Program-made: the position numbers and the translations under genes
In this document: one piece after another, positions 24,997-36,227 of the stretch
Numbering within the stretch: the first letter of the stretch is position 1
How the letters are laid out: each line of letters starts with the position of its first letter
Source: Mycolicibacterium diernhoferi
Lineage (GTDB): Bacteria > Actinomycetota > Actinomycetes > Mycobacteriales > Mycobacteriaceae
Reading direction: 5' to 3'
Length of the DNA: 64,000 nucleotides
Assembly (NCBI RefSeq): GCF_019456655.1
Contig: NZ_CP080332.1
Span: forward strand, 3,658,001 to 3,722,000
Notes under the pieces: generated by a model
What the model was told of the DNA's origin: nothing
Databases searched by the model: none
The model's input: only the letters and a program-made list of their open reading frames with translations

Positions 24997-26521
24997 GGTG
25001 TGGAGGCTGCTACAGCCCCGGGTGCCCCGACTGCTGCTCGCGGTGCTGTTCGGGGTGTTGGCGCTCGGCAGCGCACTGGCCCTGGCCACCGTGGCGGCCT
25101 GGCTGATCACCCGGGCCTGGCAGATGCCGCCGGTACTCGATCTGACGGTGGCGGTCGTGGCCGTCCGCGCGCTCGGCATCTCCCGCGGGGTGTTCAGTTA
25201 CTGCGAACGTCTTGCCGTGCACGACACCGCGTTACGCGCCGCCGGTCATGCCCGGGTGGGCCTGTACCGACGTCTGACCGAGGTGTCGCCGGAGACCGCG
25301 CTGCGTCTGCACAGCGGAGACCTGGTCGCCCGGGTCGGCGCCTCGGTGGACGATCTGGCCGATGTGCTGGTGCGTGCGGTCGTGCCGATCTGCGTGGCCA
25401 CGGTGCTGTCCGGGGCCGCCGTCGCCATCATCGCGCTGATCTCACCGCCGGCCGCGGTGATTCTGGCGCTGTGCCTGTTGGTCGCCGGTGTGGCCGCTCC
25501 GTGGTTGTCGGGCCGGGCCGCCGCCGCCACCGAAATGCTGGCAGCCCTTCACCACAGCGCCCGTGACACCGCCACCCTGCTCGCCCTGGAGCACGCCGCC
25601 GAGCTGCGGGTGGCCGGCCGGCTCGGGCAGGTCATCGCCGAATCCGAGACCGAACACCGCGATCTGGGCCGCGCACAGGACCGCGCCGCCGCGCCGGCCG
25701 CATCCGCCGGCGCGGTCGCCACAGCCGCAGTGGGTGTTTCGGTGCTCGGGGCCGTGCTCGTCGGGATCATGATCTCCGGCCACACCAGCCCGACGTCCCT
25801 GGCCATCCTGATGCTGGTGCCGTTGTCGGCGTTCGAAGCCACCGCCGCACTGCCCGGAGCGGCCGCCCAGCTGGTCCGCTCCCGCATCGCCGCCCGCAGA
25901 CTCACCGACCTCACCGAGACGCCGCCGGCGCGGTCCCGGCCGGCGAGCGCGCCGGTGCGGCTGAATCCCGGCGAGCGGCTCGCCGTCCTGGGCCCCAGCG
26001 GCTGCGGGAAGACCACCCTGCTGATGGACCTGTCCACGGAGTACCCCCACGACCCCGGAAAACCGGTCACCGCAGCGTTCTTCGCCGAGGATGCGCACCT
26101 GTTCGACACCACCGTGCGGGACAACCTGCTGGTGGGCCGTGGGGATGCGACCGATACGGAGTTGACCGCGGCGCTCGACCGTGTGGGGTTGGGTGACTGG
26201 CTGGCCGGACTGCCCGACGGGCTGTCGACCATACTGCGCGGCGGGGCGGCGGCGGTCTCGGCCGGTCAGCGCCGGCGGCTGCTGCTGGCCCGCGCACTCG
26301 TCTCCGATTTCCCGGTGGTGCTGCTGGACGAGCCGACCGAACACCTCGACGCCGCCGACAGTGACCGTCTGCTCACCGCGCTGCTGACCCCGGGCGGGTT
26401 GTTCGCCGCCGACCGGACCGTCGTCGTCGCCACCCACCATCTGCCGGCCGGCCTGGACTGCACCGCGATCCGCCTCGATGACAGCCCCGGCAGCCGGACC
26501 GGCCCCCGAGTGCGCGGGTAA
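24983..26521 (+). CDS. cydC: Cytochrome bd assembly ABC exporter, CydC half, with shortened ATPase domain
   Basis: A 512-residue half-transporter with six membrane helices (about 15-300) and an ATPase domain. Walker A GPSGCGKTT and Walker B VVLLDEPTEHLDA are intact and the signature is VSAGQRRRLLLARAL. Between Walker A and the Q-loop only about 25 residues remain: the usual segment describing the adenine strand and ldG loop is gone. The Q-loop reads AAFFAEDAHLFDTT with Glu where Gln is expected. This suggests an asymmetric CydDC in which one site is degenerate. The partner CydD has a full domain. Confidence 0.9.
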   Translation: MPLGEVWRLLQPRVPRLLLAVLFGVLALGSALALATVAAWLITRAWQMPPVLDLTVAVVAVRALGISRGVFSYCERLAVHDTALRAAGHARVGLYRRLTEVSPETALRLHSGDLVARVGASVDDLADVLVRAVVPICVATVLSGAAVAIIALISPPAAVILALCLLVAGVAAPWLSGRAAAATEMLAALHHSARDTATLLALEHAAELRVAGRLGQVIAESETEHRDLGRAQDRAAAPAASAGAVATAAVGVSVLGAVLVGIMISGHTSPTSLAILMLVPLSAFEATAALPGAAAQLVRSRIAARRLTDLTETPPARSRPASAPVRLNPGERLAVLGPSGCGKTTLLMDLSTEYPHDPGKPVTAAFFAEDAHLFDTTVRDNLLVGRGDATDTELTAALDRVGLGDWLAGLPDGLSTILRGGAAAVSAGQRRRLLLARALVSDFPVVLLDEPTEHLDAADSDRLLTALLTPGGLFAADRTVVVATHHLPAGLDCTAIRLDDSPGSRTGPRVRG

Positions 26522-26531
26522 TCTCACCGCC

Positions 26532-26981
26532 ATGAGTTCCCCTGGCCCGTACCCGGCACCGCAGCCGCCCTACGCCGGCTACCCGGTGCCGCCGACGGGG
26601 CCGCGTAACGGGCTGGGCAGTGCCGCACTGGTGCTGGCCATGCTGGCGCTGGTGTTCTCCTGGAGCGTCATCGGCGGCATCGCCGGCGGCGCACTCGCGG
26701 TGGTGCTCGGTGCCGCCGGGCGCGGCCGGGCCCAGCGCGGTGAGGCCGACAACGGTCCGATCGCCAATGCCGGGATCGGGCTGGGCGCACTCGCCATCGT
26801 CGTCGGAGCCGCCTTCGTCCCGATCTGGATCGGTTTCCTGTCCGAGGCCGGGATGGGCGACTACATCGATTGCATGCAGCGCGCCGGCACGGATCGGCCG
26901 GCGCAGGTGCAGTGCGAGAACACCTTTCGCGAGCGCATCCAGCAGGACTACAGCCTCCCCGACGGCCTGTCCCGGCCTTAA
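26532..26981 (+). CDS. Small membrane protein (DUF4190-like)
   Basis: A 149-residue protein with a Pro/Tyr/Gly-rich start (PYPAPQPPYAGYPVPP), two membrane helices (LVLAMLALVFSWSVIGGIAG and GLGALAIVVGAAFVPIW) with a basic, RAQRG-containing loop, and a soluble C-terminus with two cysteines (IDCMQRAG, VQCENTF) that may pair. This layout is that of DUF4190 proteins, function unknown. It lies 10 bp after cydC and overlaps the 3' end of the convergent tesB by 4 bp. Confidence 0.7.
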   Translation: MSSPGPYPAPQPPYAGYPVPPTGPRNGLGSAALVLAMLALVFSWSVIGGIAGGALAVVLGAAGRGRAQRGEADNGPIANAGIGLGALAIVVGAAFVPIWIGFLSEAGMGDYIDCMQRAGTDRPAQVQCENTFRERIQQDYSLPDGLSRP

Positions 26982-27841
26982 CGGCCCGGGAAGTACTTGA
27001 CGATGCCTTCCTGCATAACGGTGGCCACCGCCTGCCCGGCCTGGTTGAAGAAGTGGCCGGAACCCAATCCGCGGGAGTCGGCGGCCACCGGCGAAGACGT
27101 CGAGTAGAGCACCCACTCGTCGAACCGGACCGGCCGGTGGAACCACACCGAATGGTTCATGGTGACCGCGAAGATCCGGTCGAACCCCCACGACAACCCG
27201 TGTGTGGTGATGATCGAGTCGAGCACCGTGGTGTCCGAGGAGTACACCAGCGCCGCGGCGTGCAGCACCGGATCCTCGGGCATCGGGCCGTCGGCGGTCA
27301 GCCACACCCGGTTGTGGTCGAGCCGGCCGCCCTTGTCCCGCATCACCCAGGCCGGGTCGTTGGTGTAGCGCCACTGGATCGGGCGCAGCGCACTGACGAA
27401 GTGCGGCACCGTCTCCTCGTAGCCCACCAGCAGGTCGTCGATGGTGGGCAGCGACTCCGGGGCAGGCACCTGCGGCGCGGTGAGATTGTGCTCCAACCCG
27501 CGGCCGCCGGCCAGGTGGGAGACCAGTGCCGTGCCCAGCAGCACACCGTCCTGGGTGACGTCCACCCGGCGGTTGGCGAACCGGCGCTCGTCGCGCAGGC
27601 GGACCACCTCGAACTCCAGGTCCTTGGCCGGATCGCCGCCGGCGATGAAATGCATCGACAGGGTGCTCGGCGGCAGCTTCTCGCTCACCGTGCGGCTCGC
27701 CGCGACGAAGGCCTGCGCCATCATCTGGCCGCCGAAGGTGCGCACCGGGTTGCGGCTCGGGTGCGTTCCGGTGAACGCATCCTCGCCGACCCGGGTGAGA
27801 TCCAGAACCGTCAGCAGTTCCTTGAGATGCTCCGCCGACAC
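26978..27841 (-). CDS. tesB: Acyl-CoA thioesterase II
   Basis: A 287-residue double-hotdog thioesterase that hydrolyses acyl-CoA to free acid and CoA. TesB features: FGGQMMAQAFVAASRTV, STLSMHFIAGGDPAKDLEF, and the C-terminal SHFFNQAGQ-type segment (GSGHFFNQAGQAVATVMQEG) with catalytic Gln. The order tesB next to pyk and cyd genes matches M. tuberculosis Rv1617-Rv1623c. It lies 27 bp after pyk. Confidence 0.93.
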   Translation of the reverse strand: MSAEHLKELLTVLDLTRVGEDAFTGTHPSRNPVRTFGGQMMAQAFVAASRTVSEKLPPSTLSMHFIAGGDPAKDLEFEVVRLRDERRFANRRVDVTQDGVLLGTALVSHLAGGRGLEHNLTAPQVPAPESLPTIDDLLVGYEETVPHFVSALRPIQWRYTNDPAWVMRDKGGRLDHNRVWLTADGPMPEDPVLHAAALVYSSDTTVLDSIITTHGLSWGFDRIFAVTMNHSVWFHRPVRFDEWVLYSTSSPVAADSRGLGSGHFFNQAGQAVATVMQEGIVKYFPGR

Positions 27842-27868
27842 GGTTCTCTCCTGGTCCGCCCCGCAGGG

Positions 27869-29287
27869 CTAGTGGTCGTCCTCCCCGATCCGGTGCACGT
27901 GGATCAGGTTGGTCGAGCCTACTGTGCCGGGAGGCGCACCCGCGACGATGACCACCAGGTCCCCGCGCTTGTAGCGGCCCAGTTCCAGCAGCGACTTGTC
28001 CACCTGGCGGATCATGCCGTCGGTGGTCTCCATCTTGCCGACGATGAACGTCTCGGTGCCCCAGGTGAGCGACAACTGGCTGCGGACCTCGGGCAGCGCG
28101 GTGAACGCCAGCAGCGGCAGCGGGGTGTGCAGCCGGGCCAGCCGGCGCACGGTGTCGCCGGACTGGGTGAACGCCACCAGAGCCTTGGCCTCCAGCCGCT
28201 CGCCGATGTCGCGGGCGGCGTAGGAGATGACGCCGCGCTTGGTGCGTGGCACGTGGGTCAGCGGCGGCGCCTCCGTGGACACGGCCTCGACGGCGCTCAC
28301 GATGCGCGCCATGGTGCGCACCGCCTCCAGCGCGAACTTGCCCACCGAGGTCTCACCGGACAGCATCACCGCATCGGCGCCGTCGAGCACCGCGTTGGCC
28401 ACGTCGGAGGCCTCGGCGCGGGTGGGGCGGGAGTTCTCGATCATCGACTCGAGCATCTGGGTGGCGACGATCACCGGCTTGGCGTTCTCGCGGGCCATCT
28501 GGATGGCGCGCTTCTGCACCAGCGGCACCTCTTCGAGCGGGAGCTCGACGCCCAGATCGCCGCGGGCCACCATGATGGCGTCGAACGCCAGCACGATGGC
28601 TTCGAGGTTCTCGATGGCCTCGGGCTTCTCCAACTTGGCGATCACCGGCACCCGGCGACCCACCCGGTCCATCACCTCGTGGACGAGTTCCACGTCGGCG
28701 GGCGAGCGGACGAAGGACAGTGCCACCAGGTCCACGCCGAGTTTCAGCGCGAACTCCAGGTCATCGATGTCCTTCTCCGACAACGCGGGCGCCGAGACGT
28801 TCATCCCGGGCAGCGACATGCCCTTGTTGTTGCTGACCTTGCCGCCCTCGGTGACGGTGCAGACGACGTCGTCACCGTCGATGTGCTCGACGACGAGCCC
28901 GACGTTGCCGTCGTCGACCAGCACCCGGTCCCCGGGCTTGGCGTCCTTGGCCAGCCGCTTGTAGGTGGTGCCGACACGGTCGTGGCTGCCGGCGCAGTCC
29001 TCGACGGTGATGCGGATCGTCTCGCCATTGCGCCAGACGGTCGGCCCGTCCGCGAAACGGCCCAGCCGGATCTTGGGTCCCTGGAGGTCGGCCAGTACGC
29101 CGACGGCACGGCCGGTGGCGTTGGACGCCGCCCGGACCCGCCGGTAGGACTGCTCATGGTCCGCGTACTCGCCGTGGCTGAAGTTCAGTCGTGCAACATC
29201 CATTCCGGCCTCGACCAGGGCCCGCACCGATTCATCGGTGGAGGTTGCCGGGCCGAGCGTACAGACGATCTTTCCGCGTCTATTCAC
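27869..29287 (-). CDS. pyk: Pyruvate kinase
   Basis: A 472-residue glycolytic enzyme converting phosphoenolpyruvate and ADP to pyruvate and ATP. It starts RRGKIVCTLGPATS; the active-site Lys region is VIAKLEKPEAIENL, the metal site is MVARGDLGVELP, and the signature Thr is in VIVATQMLESM. The length is usual. It is in the minus-strand run gltB-gltD-pyk-tesB with a 27-bp gap from gltD. Confidence 0.97.
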   Translation of the reverse strand: MNRRGKIVCTLGPATSTDESVRALVEAGMDVARLNFSHGEYADHEQSYRRVRAASNATGRAVGVLADLQGPKIRLGRFADGPTVWRNGETIRITVEDCAGSHDRVGTTYKRLAKDAKPGDRVLVDDGNVGLVVEHIDGDDVVCTVTEGGKVSNNKGMSLPGMNVSAPALSEKDIDDLEFALKLGVDLVALSFVRSPADVELVHEVMDRVGRRVPVIAKLEKPEAIENLEAIVLAFDAIMVARGDLGVELPLEEVPLVQKRAIQMARENAKPVIVATQMLESMIENSRPTRAEASDVANAVLDGADAVMLSGETSVGKFALEAVRTMARIVSAVEAVSTEAPPLTHVPRTKRGVISYAARDIGERLEAKALVAFTQSGDTVRRLARLHTPLPLLAFTALPEVRSQLSLTWGTETFIVGKMETTDGMIRQVDKSLLELGRYKRGDLVVIVAGAPPGTVGSTNLIHVHRIGEDDH

Positions 29288-29314
29288 GTCTCATGAGCAT
29301 AGTCGTTAATCGAT

Positions 29315-30829
29315 TCAGATGACGGCCAGAGGTAGCGCGCCGGGCCGGACCGGGGCCGGCAACTCCGACTCCCCCATCAGGTAGGCGTCCACCGCGTGCG
29401 CGGCACTGCGGCCCTCGGCGATGGCCCACACGATCAGCGAAGCACCGCGGTGCGCGTCCCCGCAGACGAAGACGCCGGGCTCCTCGGTCTGCCAGTCCGA
29501 TCCGCAGGACAGCGTGCCGCGGCCGTTCAGCTTCAGTCCGAGCCCGTCCAGCAGCGGCATGTGCTCGACACCCTCGAAGCCGATCGCGAGCAATGCGAGA
29601 TCGCAGGGGATCTCGATCGGCTCGCCGACGGGCTGGATGTGGCGCCGGCCGTTCTCGTCCCGTTCGACCTTGACCTCGGCGATCTGCATGGCCCGCAGGT
29701 TTCCGGTGGTGCCGTCCGGCCCGTCACCGATGAACCGCTGGACGGCCACCTCGAACCGCCGCGCCCCGCCCTCGGCGTGCGCCGGCGAGGTACGCAGCAA
29801 CAGCGGCCAGGTGGGCCACGGGGACACCGAGTCATCCCGGGTCTCCGGCGGTTCCGGGTTGTAGTCGAGTTGGGTCACCGAGAGTGCGCCTTGGCGGTGC
29901 GCGGTACCCAGGCAGTCCGCGCCGGTGTCGCCGCCACCGATGATCACCACATGCTTTCCGGCAGCGGTCAATTCGGCGGGACCATCGCCCTCGCACTCCT
30001 TGTTGGCCGGCACCAGGTGCTCCATCGCCAGATGGACACCGTCGAGGTGGCGGCCCTCGACGTCGTTGTCCCGGCCGCGCAGCGCGCCGACGGCCAGCAC
30101 GATCGCGTCGTGCTGGGCACGCAGCGCCTCGATGGACAGGTCCACCCCGACCTCACATTCGATGACGAACCGCGTTCCCTCGGCCCGCATCTGCGCCAAC
30201 CGCTGGTCCAGCGTCGCCTTCTCCAGCTTGTATTCCGGGATGCCGTACCGCATCAGCCCGCCGATGCGGTTGTCCCGCTCGTACACCGTGACGTGATGCC
30301 CGGCCCGGGTCAGCTGCTGGGCCGCCGCCAGCCCGGCCGGACCCGAACCCACCACCGCGACACTGCGGCCCGACGCGATGGCGGCCGGCTGAGGCCCCAC
30401 CGACCCGGTCGCCCAGGCGTAGTCGACGATGGTCTGCTCGATGCGCTTGATCGTGACGCTGCCGCCGGTGGTCTCCTCGGCGATGGACAACACGCAGGCC
30501 GCCTCACACGGTGCCGGGCACAACCGTCCGGTGAACTCCGGGAAGTTGTTGGTCGCGTGCAGCCGGTCGATGGCCGCATCCCACCGCCCGCGCCGCACCA
30601 GGTCGTTCCATTCCGGGATCAGGTTGCCCAACGGGCAGCCCGCCGAACCCGAGTGGCAGAACGGGATCCCGCAGTCCATGCAGCGCCGGGCCTGCTGGGA
30701 CACCTCACCGGCCCGGGCGCGGGGGTCCCGGCTCTCGTAGACCTCACGCCAGTCCCCGATGCGTTCGTCCACCGGCCGCTTGGCGGCCTCCACCTTGGGA
30801 ACCCTCAAGAATCCGTTCGGATCAGCCAC
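29315..30829 (-). CDS. gltD: Glutamate synthase small subunit
   Basis: A 504-residue FAD- and NADPH-binding subunit. The N-terminal iron-sulfur region has [20 protein letters not shown] and CPAPCEAAC. The FAD site is [17 protein letters not shown] and the NADPH site is [17 protein letters not shown]. It passes electrons from NADPH to GltB. GTG at 30829 overlaps the gltB stop by 8 bp, so the subunits are coupled. Confidence 0.96.
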   Translation of the reverse strand: MADPNGFLRVPKVEAAKRPVDERIGDWREVYESRDPRARAGEVSQQARRCMDCGIPFCHSGSAGCPLGNLIPEWNDLVRRGRWDAAIDRLHATNNFPEFTGRLCPAPCEAACVLSIAEETTGGSVTIKRIEQTIVDYAWATGSVGPQPAAIASGRSVAVVGSGPAGLAAAQQLTRAGHHVTVYERDNRIGGLMRYGIPEYKLEKATLDQRLAQMRAEGTRFVIECEVGVDLSIEALRAQHDAIVLAVGALRGRDNDVEGRHLDGVHLAMEHLVPANKECEGDGPAELTAAGKHVVIIGGGDTGADCLGTAHRQGALSVTQLDYNPEPPETRDDSVSPWPTWPLLLRTSPAHAEGGARRFEVAVQRFIGDGPDGTTGNLRAMQIAEVKVERDENGRRHIQPVGEPIEIPCDLALLAIGFEGVEHMPLLDGLGLKLNGRGTLSCGSDWQTEEPGVFVCGDAHRGASLIVWAIAEGRSAAHAVDAYLMGESELPAPVRPGALPLAVI

Positions 30830-33800
30830 GGCTGGCCTCCATGATCGCGGTATCGACATCGCGCCCTTCGGCTTTCGCCATCCGGGTGGCGCGCATCACC
30901 CGCTCGTAGTCGGTGGGCATGATCTTGGTGAACTGTGCACTGCGCCGCGGCCAGTCGGCCAGCAGCGAGCTCGCCACGGTGCTGCCGGTGACCTGCGCGT
31001 GCCGCGCCACCACATCGTGCAGCCAGCTGAGGTCCTCGGCCTCCAGCCGTTGCAGCTCCACCATCTCGGTGTTCACCTGCGCCGGATCCAGTCCGAGCAC
31101 GAAGGCGATACCGCCGGACATCCCGGCCGCCATATTGCGTCCGGTGCCACCGAGTACGACCACCCGGCCGCCGGTCATGTACTCGCAGGCGTGATCGCCG
31201 ACACCCTCGACGACGGCCAGCGCGCCGGAGTTCCGGGCGCAGAAGCGTTCTCCGACCCGGCCGCGCAGGAAGACCTCCCCGGCGGTGGCGCCGAAGAGCA
31301 GGGTGTTGCCGGCGATGACGTTGTCCTCGGGCAGGAACAACACGTCGTCGGGCGGGCGCACGATCACCCGTCCACCCGAAAGGCCCTTGCCGACATAGTC
31401 GTTGGCATCGCCGACCAGGTCCAGGGTGACACCGCGGGGCAGGAAGGCGCCGAGCGACTGCCCGGCCGATCCGGTCAGCGTGACGTGGATCGTGTCATCC
31501 GGCAGCCCGGCGGACCCGTAGCGGCGGGTGACCTCCGAGCCCAGCAGCGTGCCCACCGTGCGGTTGACGTTGCGCACCGGCAGCTCGAGGCGCACCGGGT
31601 GGGCGTCCTCGAGTGCACCCTCGGCCAGCGCCACCAGGGTCTGGTCCAGCGCCTCGGCCAGCCCGTGGTCCTGATCGCGCACCCGGCGACGCTGGGCCGG
31701 CTCGGCGCCGTGCTCGTCGGTGGGCACCGCGAAGATGGGACTGAGATCGAGGCCCTGACTCTTCCAGTGCGCGACGCCGACCGCGGTGTCCAGCAGCTCG
31801 GCGTGCCCGATCGCCTCGTCGAGGCTGCGGAAACCCAACTCCGCGAGCATCTTGCGGATGTCCTCGGCGATGAACTGGAAGAAGTTCTGCACGAACTCCG
31901 GCTTGCCGTTGAAGCGTGCCCGCAGTTCGGGGTTCTGGGTGGCCACCCCGACCGGGCAGGTGTCCAGGTGACACACCCGCATCATGATGCAGCCCGCGAC
32001 CACCAGCGGTGCGGTCGCGAAACCGTACTCCTCGGCCCCGAGCAGCGCGGCCACCATGACATCGCGCGCGGTGCGCAGACCGCCGTCGCACTGCACGGTG
32101 ATCCGATCCCGGAGTCCGTTGAGGACCAGGGTCTGCTGGGTGTCGGCCAGGCCGATCTCCCACGGCGCCCCGGCGTGTTTGAGGCTGGTCAGCGGCGCCG
32201 CGCCGGTGCCGCCGTCCGACCCGGAGATCAGCACGACGTCGGCGTGCGCCTTGGAGACGCCGGCCGCGACCGTGCCGACCCCCACCGAGCTCACCAGCTT
32301 GACGTGGATGCGGGCCTTGTCGTTGGCGTTCTTCAGATCGTGGATCAGCTGGGCCAGATCCTCGATCGAGTAGATGTCGTGGTGCGGCGGGGGCGAGACC
32401 AGACCGACGCCGGGCGTGGAGTGCCGCGCCTTGGCGATGTTCGGGTACACCTTGTACCCCGGAAGCTGGCCTCCTTCACCGGGTTTGGCGCCCTGTGCCA
32501 TCTTGATCTGGATGTCGGTGGCGTTCACCAGATAGTCGCTGGTGACGCCGAACCGCCCGGAGGCGACCTGCTTGACCGCGCTGCGCCGCTTCGGGTCGTA
32601 CAACCGGTCGGTCTCCTCGCCGCCCTCACCGGAGTTGGACCGGGCACCGAGGCGGTTCATCGCGATGGCCATGGTCTCGTGCGCTTCGGCCGAGATGGAG
32701 CCGTAGCTCATCGCGCCGGTGTTGAACCGGGTGACGATGGCGTCCGCCGACTCCACCTCCTCCAGCGGCACCGGGGGGCGCACCCCGTTCTTGAACTCGA
32801 ACAGGCCACGCAGGGCTCCGCCCTCCCTGGACAGCCGGTTCACCTCCTCGGAGTACTGCGCGAACACCTCGCTGCGCCCGGTCCGCGTCGCATGCTGCAG
32901 AAGGAACACGACTTCCGGTGTGAACAGGTGCAATTCGCCGTCGCGGCGGAACTGGTACTCGCCGCCGACCGACAGCCGCCGGTGCGCTCGCTCGGTGGGG
33001 TTCTCCGGGTAGGCGCGGCGGTGCCGGAACCTGACCTCTTCGGCCAGCACGTCGAGCCCCACCCCACCGAGCTGCATGGGGGTGCCGGTGAAGTACTGGT
33101 CGATCACGCTGCGGTCCAGCCCGATCGCCTCGAAGGCCTGCGCGCCCGTGTAGGAGGACACCGTCGAGATGCCCATCTTGCTCATCACCTTCATCACGCC
33201 CTTGCCGAGCGCCTTGAGGTAGTTACGCACAGCGGTGGACGGTTCGATGCCGGTGAGTTCGCCCTCACGGATCAGGTCCTCGATCGATTCGAAGGCCAGG
33301 TACGGATTGACCGCGGCCGCACCGAAACCGATCAGCATCGCGATGTGGTGCACCTCGCGGGCGTCGCCGGATTCCACCACCAGTCCGACACTGGTGCGTT
33401 GTTTGGTGTCGACCAGATGGTGGTGCACCGCCGAGACGGCCAGCAGCGACGGGATCGGGGCGCGGGTGTGGTCCGAATCCCGGTCCGAAAGAACCAGCGT
33501 GCGAGCGCCCTTCGCGATGGCGTCGCCGGCCCGGATACACAGTTCCTCCAGTGCCTCGGCCAGGCCGTCGCCACCGCGCTCGACGTCGTAGAGCGCGCGC
33601 AGCACCGCGGTGCGCAGTCCGGGCTGTTCACCGTCGTCGTTGATGTGCACGAGCTTGTTGAGATCATCGTTGTCGAGCACCGGCCAGCCGAGCCGGATCT
33701 GGCGACACGAGGCAGCCGTCGGTTCCAACAGGTTCTCCTCCGGCCCCATCACCCGGGCCATCGAAGTGACCACGGCTTCCCGGATGGCATCCAGTGGCGG

Positions 33801-35390
33801 ATTGGTGACCTGGGCGAACAGCTCGACGAAGTAGTCGTAGAGCAGCCGGGATCGCTTGGACAGCACCGCGATCGGGGTGTCGGTGCCCATCGAGCCCAGC
33901 GGTTCTGCCCCCGAGGCCGCCATCGGGGTCAACAGGACCCGCAGCTCCTCCTCGGTGTACCCGAACGCCACCTGCCTGCGCACCACGGACTCGTGATTGG
34001 GTTGCACGCGACCGCGATCCGGCATCGTCTTGAGGTCGAGCAGGCCGGAATGCAGCCATTCGCCGTAGGCGTGCGCACCGGCGAGTTGGTCCTTGATCTC
34101 ATCGTCCGGGATGACGCGGTGCGCAGCCGTATCGACGAGGAACATCTTGCCGGGCTCCAGGCGTCCCTTGGCCACCACCTCGGCGCTGGGCACGTCCAGC
34201 ACGCCGCTCTCACTGGCCAGGATGATGCGGTTGTCGATGGTTCGCCACCAGCGACCGGGGCGTAATCCGTTGCGGTCCAGGACCGCACCCACCACGGTGC
34301 CATCGGTGAACGTGACGCACGCCGGGCCGTCCCACGGCTCCATCAGCGAGGCGTGATACTGCCAGAACGCCCGGCGGGCGGGACCCATCGTGGTGTTGTT
34401 CTCCCAGGCCTCCGGGATCATCATCAGCACCGCGTGGGGCAGGCTGCGCCCACCCAGGTGCAACAGCTCGAGCACCTGGTCGAAGGACGCCGAGTCCGAA
34501 CCGTCGCGCGGGCAGATCGGCGAAAGCCGGCTCAGGTCACCGGGAATGAGTTCGCTGGAAAGTTTGGCCTCCCGCGCGTGCATCCGGTTGCGGTTGCCGC
34601 GCACGGTGTTGATCTCACCGTTGTGCGCGACGAAACGGAACGGGTGGGCCAGCGGCCAGGACGGGAAGGTATTCGTGGAGAACCGGCTGTGCACGATCGC
34701 GATGGCGCTCAGGCAGCGGTCATCACGCAGATCCGGAAAGAACTGCGGCAGCTGCATCGTGGTGAGCATGCCCTTGTAGGCGATGGTCCGGCTGGACAGC
34801 GTCGGGAAGTAGACGCCGAGGGCCTCGTCTTCGGAGTCGTCGGTCGCCTCGGCCCGTTTACGCAGCGGGTAGACCCGCCGGTCGAGGTCGATACCGCCAC
34901 AGCGTTCGGGTGCAGCGACGAACAGCTGGGCGAAGTACGGCATGCAGCTCAGGGCCGTGGCGCCCACGCCGGCACCGTCCGGGTCGATCGGAAGGGCGCG
35001 CCAGCCAAGGATTTCCAGGTTCTCCTCGGCGGCGATGCTCTCGATGCGCGCGCGGGCGTCGGCCCGGCTGTCCTCGTCCTGCGGCAGGAAGCAGATCCCG
35101 GCCGCGTAGGTGTTCATCCCGTCGGCGGTGGGCGCGGGCAGGTCGAAGTCGACGACACCGGCGAACAGCTCGACCGGCAGCTGCAAGAGGATCCCGGCAC
35201 CGTCACCGCTGTTGGGCTCGGCACCGGCCGCGCCGCGGTGTTCCAGGTGTTCCAGCGCGGTGAGACCGTCCACCACGATGCTGTGGGACCGGCGGCCCAG
35301 GATATCGGTGATCATGGCGACACCGCATGAATCCGACTCGTTGTCCGGGTCGTAGAGTCCTTGGGCTTTGGGAAGGGCCGAGAACAGCAA
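30822..35390 (-). CDS. gltB: Glutamate synthase large subunit
   Basis: A 1522-residue enzyme making two glutamates from glutamine and 2-oxoglutarate. The class II amidotransferase nucleophile is C22 (DSCGVAMI), exposed after removal of a short propeptide. The FMN domain has [17 protein letters not shown] and [19 protein letters not shown]. The 3Fe-4S cysteines are in [15 protein letters not shown], and the C-terminal beta-helix ends the protein. The reading frame is intact over 4.5 kb. Confidence 0.97.
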   Translation of the reverse strand: MLFSALPKAQGLYDPDNESDSCGVAMITDILGRRSHSIVVDGLTALEHLEHRGAAGAEPNSGDGAGILLQLPVELFAGVVDFDLPAPTADGMNTYAAGICFLPQDEDSRADARARIESIAAEENLEILGWRALPIDPDGAGVGATALSCMPYFAQLFVAAPERCGGIDLDRRVYPLRKRAEATDDSEDEALGVYFPTLSSRTIAYKGMLTTMQLPQFFPDLRDDRCLSAIAIVHSRFSTNTFPSWPLAHPFRFVAHNGEINTVRGNRNRMHAREAKLSSELIPGDLSRLSPICPRDGSDSASFDQVLELLHLGGRSLPHAVLMMIPEAWENNTTMGPARRAFWQYHASLMEPWDGPACVTFTDGTVVGAVLDRNGLRPGRWWRTIDNRIILASESGVLDVPSAEVVAKGRLEPGKMFLVDTAAHRVIPDDEIKDQLAGAHAYGEWLHSGLLDLKTMPDRGRVQPNHESVVRRQVAFGYTEEELRVLLTPMAASGAEPLGSMGTDTPIAVLSKRSRLLYDYFVELFAQVTNPPLDAIREAVVTSMARVMGPEENLLEPTAASCRQIRLGWPVLDNDDLNKLVHINDDGEQPGLRTAVLRALYDVERGGDGLAEALEELCIRAGDAIAKGARTLVLSDRDSDHTRAPIPSLLAVSAVHHHLVDTKQRTSVGLVVESGDAREVHHIAMLIGFGAAAVNPYLAFESIEDLIREGELTGIEPSTAVRNYLKALGKGVMKVMSKMGISTVSSYTGAQAFEAIGLDRSVIDQYFTGTPMQLGGVGLDVLAEEVRFRHRRAYPENPTERAHRRLSVGGEYQFRRDGELHLFTPEVVFLLQHATRTGRSEVFAQYSEEVNRLSREGGALRGLFEFKNGVRPPVPLEEVESADAIVTRFNTGAMSYGSISAEAHETMAIAMNRLGARSNSGEGGEETDRLYDPKRRSAVKQVASGRFGVTSDYLVNATDIQIKMAQGAKPGEGGQLPGYKVYPNIAKARHSTPGVGLVSPPPHHDIYSIEDLAQLIHDLKNANDKARIHVKLVSSVGVGTVAAGVSKAHADVVLISGSDGGTGAAPLTSLKHAGAPWEIGLADTQQTLVLNGLRDRITVQCDGGLRTARDVMVAALLGAEEYGFATAPLVVAGCIMMRVCHLDTCPVGVATQNPELRARFNGKPEFVQNFFQFIAEDIRKMLAELGFRSLDEAIGHAELLDTAVGVAHWKSQGLDLSPIFAVPTDEHGAEPAQRRRVRDQDHGLAEALDQTLVALAEGALEDAHPVRLELPVRNVNRTVGTLLGSEVTRRYGSAGLPDDTIHVTLTGSAGQSLGAFLPRGVTLDLVGDANDYVGKGLSGGRVIVRPPDDVLFLPEDNVIAGNTLLFGATAGEVFLRGRVGERFCARNSGALAVVEGVGDHACEYMTGGRVVVLGGTGRNMAAGMSGGIAFVLGLDPAQVNTEMVELQRLEAEDLSWLHDVVARHAQVTGSTVASSLLADWPRRSAQFTKIMPTDYERVMRATRMAKAEGRDVDTAIMEASRG

Positions 35391-35452
35391 GCGAATCTAC
35401 CTCCGCAGTCTCCGTACTGATGTGTGGAGGGACTGCACCGGCCCGAAAACCC

Positions 35453-35482
35453 AGTATATCAGCGCGTCCGCGCGGGTATACA
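35453..35482 (-). promoter_or_regulatory. Probable gltB promoter
   Basis: On the minus strand a perfect -10 hexamer TATACT (35458-35453) lies 62 bp before the gltB start. A weak TGTATA-like -35 stands about 18 bp upstream of it. The region also has GTATA and TATAC arms around a CG-rich core, which may be a regulatory dyad. Confidence 0.45.
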
Positions 35483-35499
35483 GCAGCGCGATCGTGCCA

Positions 35500-35901
35500 C
35501 TATCCAGGCAGGAGGGTGGGCACCAGCGGGAAACCCGGCCAGTTGCGCACCACCGTCCAGGCCACCGCAGCGGTGACCACGGTGACCGTCGCAGCCACCG
35601 GCATCAGCGGACGTCCACGCCGCCACCGCACCAGCAGCCACACCGCGAGCAGCGGGAGACCGACCACCAGGAACAGATTGTCCACCGCGGCGGCCGCCAG
35701 ATCGCCGTGCAGCAGATCATGGGTCATCCGCAGGCCACCGCACGCCGGGCAGTCCAGCCCGGTCAGTGCCTTGAACGGGCAGGCCGGGAAGAGGAAGCCG
35801 GGCTTGTGCGGGTCGGCCAGTCCGATGTAGGCCACCGCACCCGCCAGGGCCACTCCGCCGCCGATCAGCGCGGCGCGGCCCTTGACGACCTCAGGTGCCA
35901 T
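35500..35901 (-). CDS. DUF2752 membrane protein
   Basis: A 133-residue protein with three membrane helices and the DUF2752 signature FPACPFKALTGLDCPACGG followed by LRMTHDLLHGD. The cysteines may bind a metal or be oxidised. Function is unknown. Its start overlaps the end of the TM2 gene by 11 bp, so the two small membrane proteins form an operon. Confidence 0.8.
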   Translation of the reverse strand: MAPEVVKGRAALIGGGVALAGAVAYIGLADPHKPGFLFPACPFKALTGLDCPACGGLRMTHDLLHGDLAAAAVDNLFLVVGLPLLAVWLLVRWRRGRPLMPVAATVTVVTAAVAWTVVRNWPGFPLVPTLLPG

Positions 35902-36223
35902 CGCGCAGCGGACGGCCGTGCGGGTCGCGCACCCGGTCGGTGAGGATGAGAACGGCGTCCACGATGCCCCAGATGATCGCGCCGATACCGCAGGTGAGCA
36001 GCCCGACCAGCAGCTGGGCGATGCCCAGGCCGGTATAGCCGAGGTAGATCCGGCCCACGCCGACCAGTCCGAACAGTCCTAGCAGCTGGAGCAGGCCCGC
36101 GATCACCTTGGACTTGTCCGAGAACGGTTCGCCGGTGACCGGGTGCCGCCCGTACGGGGCTGCGGGGTCGTAGAGCGGCCCCGGATACGGCGGCGGTGGC
36201 GGTGGGTAACCGGGATCGGTCAT
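35891..36223 (-). CDS. TM2-domain protein
   Basis: A 110-residue protein. The N-terminus is Pro/Tyr-rich (DPGYPPPPPPYPGP), then comes SKVIAGLLQLLGLFGLVGVG, the family RIYLGYTGLG turn, and a second helix ending IWGIVDAVLIL. TM2 proteins are two-helix membrane proteins of unknown role. The ATG at 36223 is used. The gene starts 4 bp from the end of mqo on the same strand. Confidence 0.8.
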   Translation of the reverse strand: MTDPGYPPPPPPYPGPLYDPAAPYGRHPVTGEPFSDKSKVIAGLLQLLGLFGLVGVGRIYLGYTGLGIAQLLVGLLTCGIGAIIWGIVDAVLILTDRVRDPHGRPLRDGT

Positions 36224-36227
36224 GAAT

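Noticed and set aside
26870..29296. An 808-codon plus-strand frame
   Set aside because: It runs opposite tesB and pyk, both clear enzymes. Its composition is typical of antisense frames in high-GC DNA.
30759..34265. A 1168-codon open frame on the plus strand
   Set aside because: It is antisense to gltB, whose protein is unmistakable. The plus-strand product is His/Arg/Gly-rich without any domain, as expected for the mirror of a GC-rich gene.
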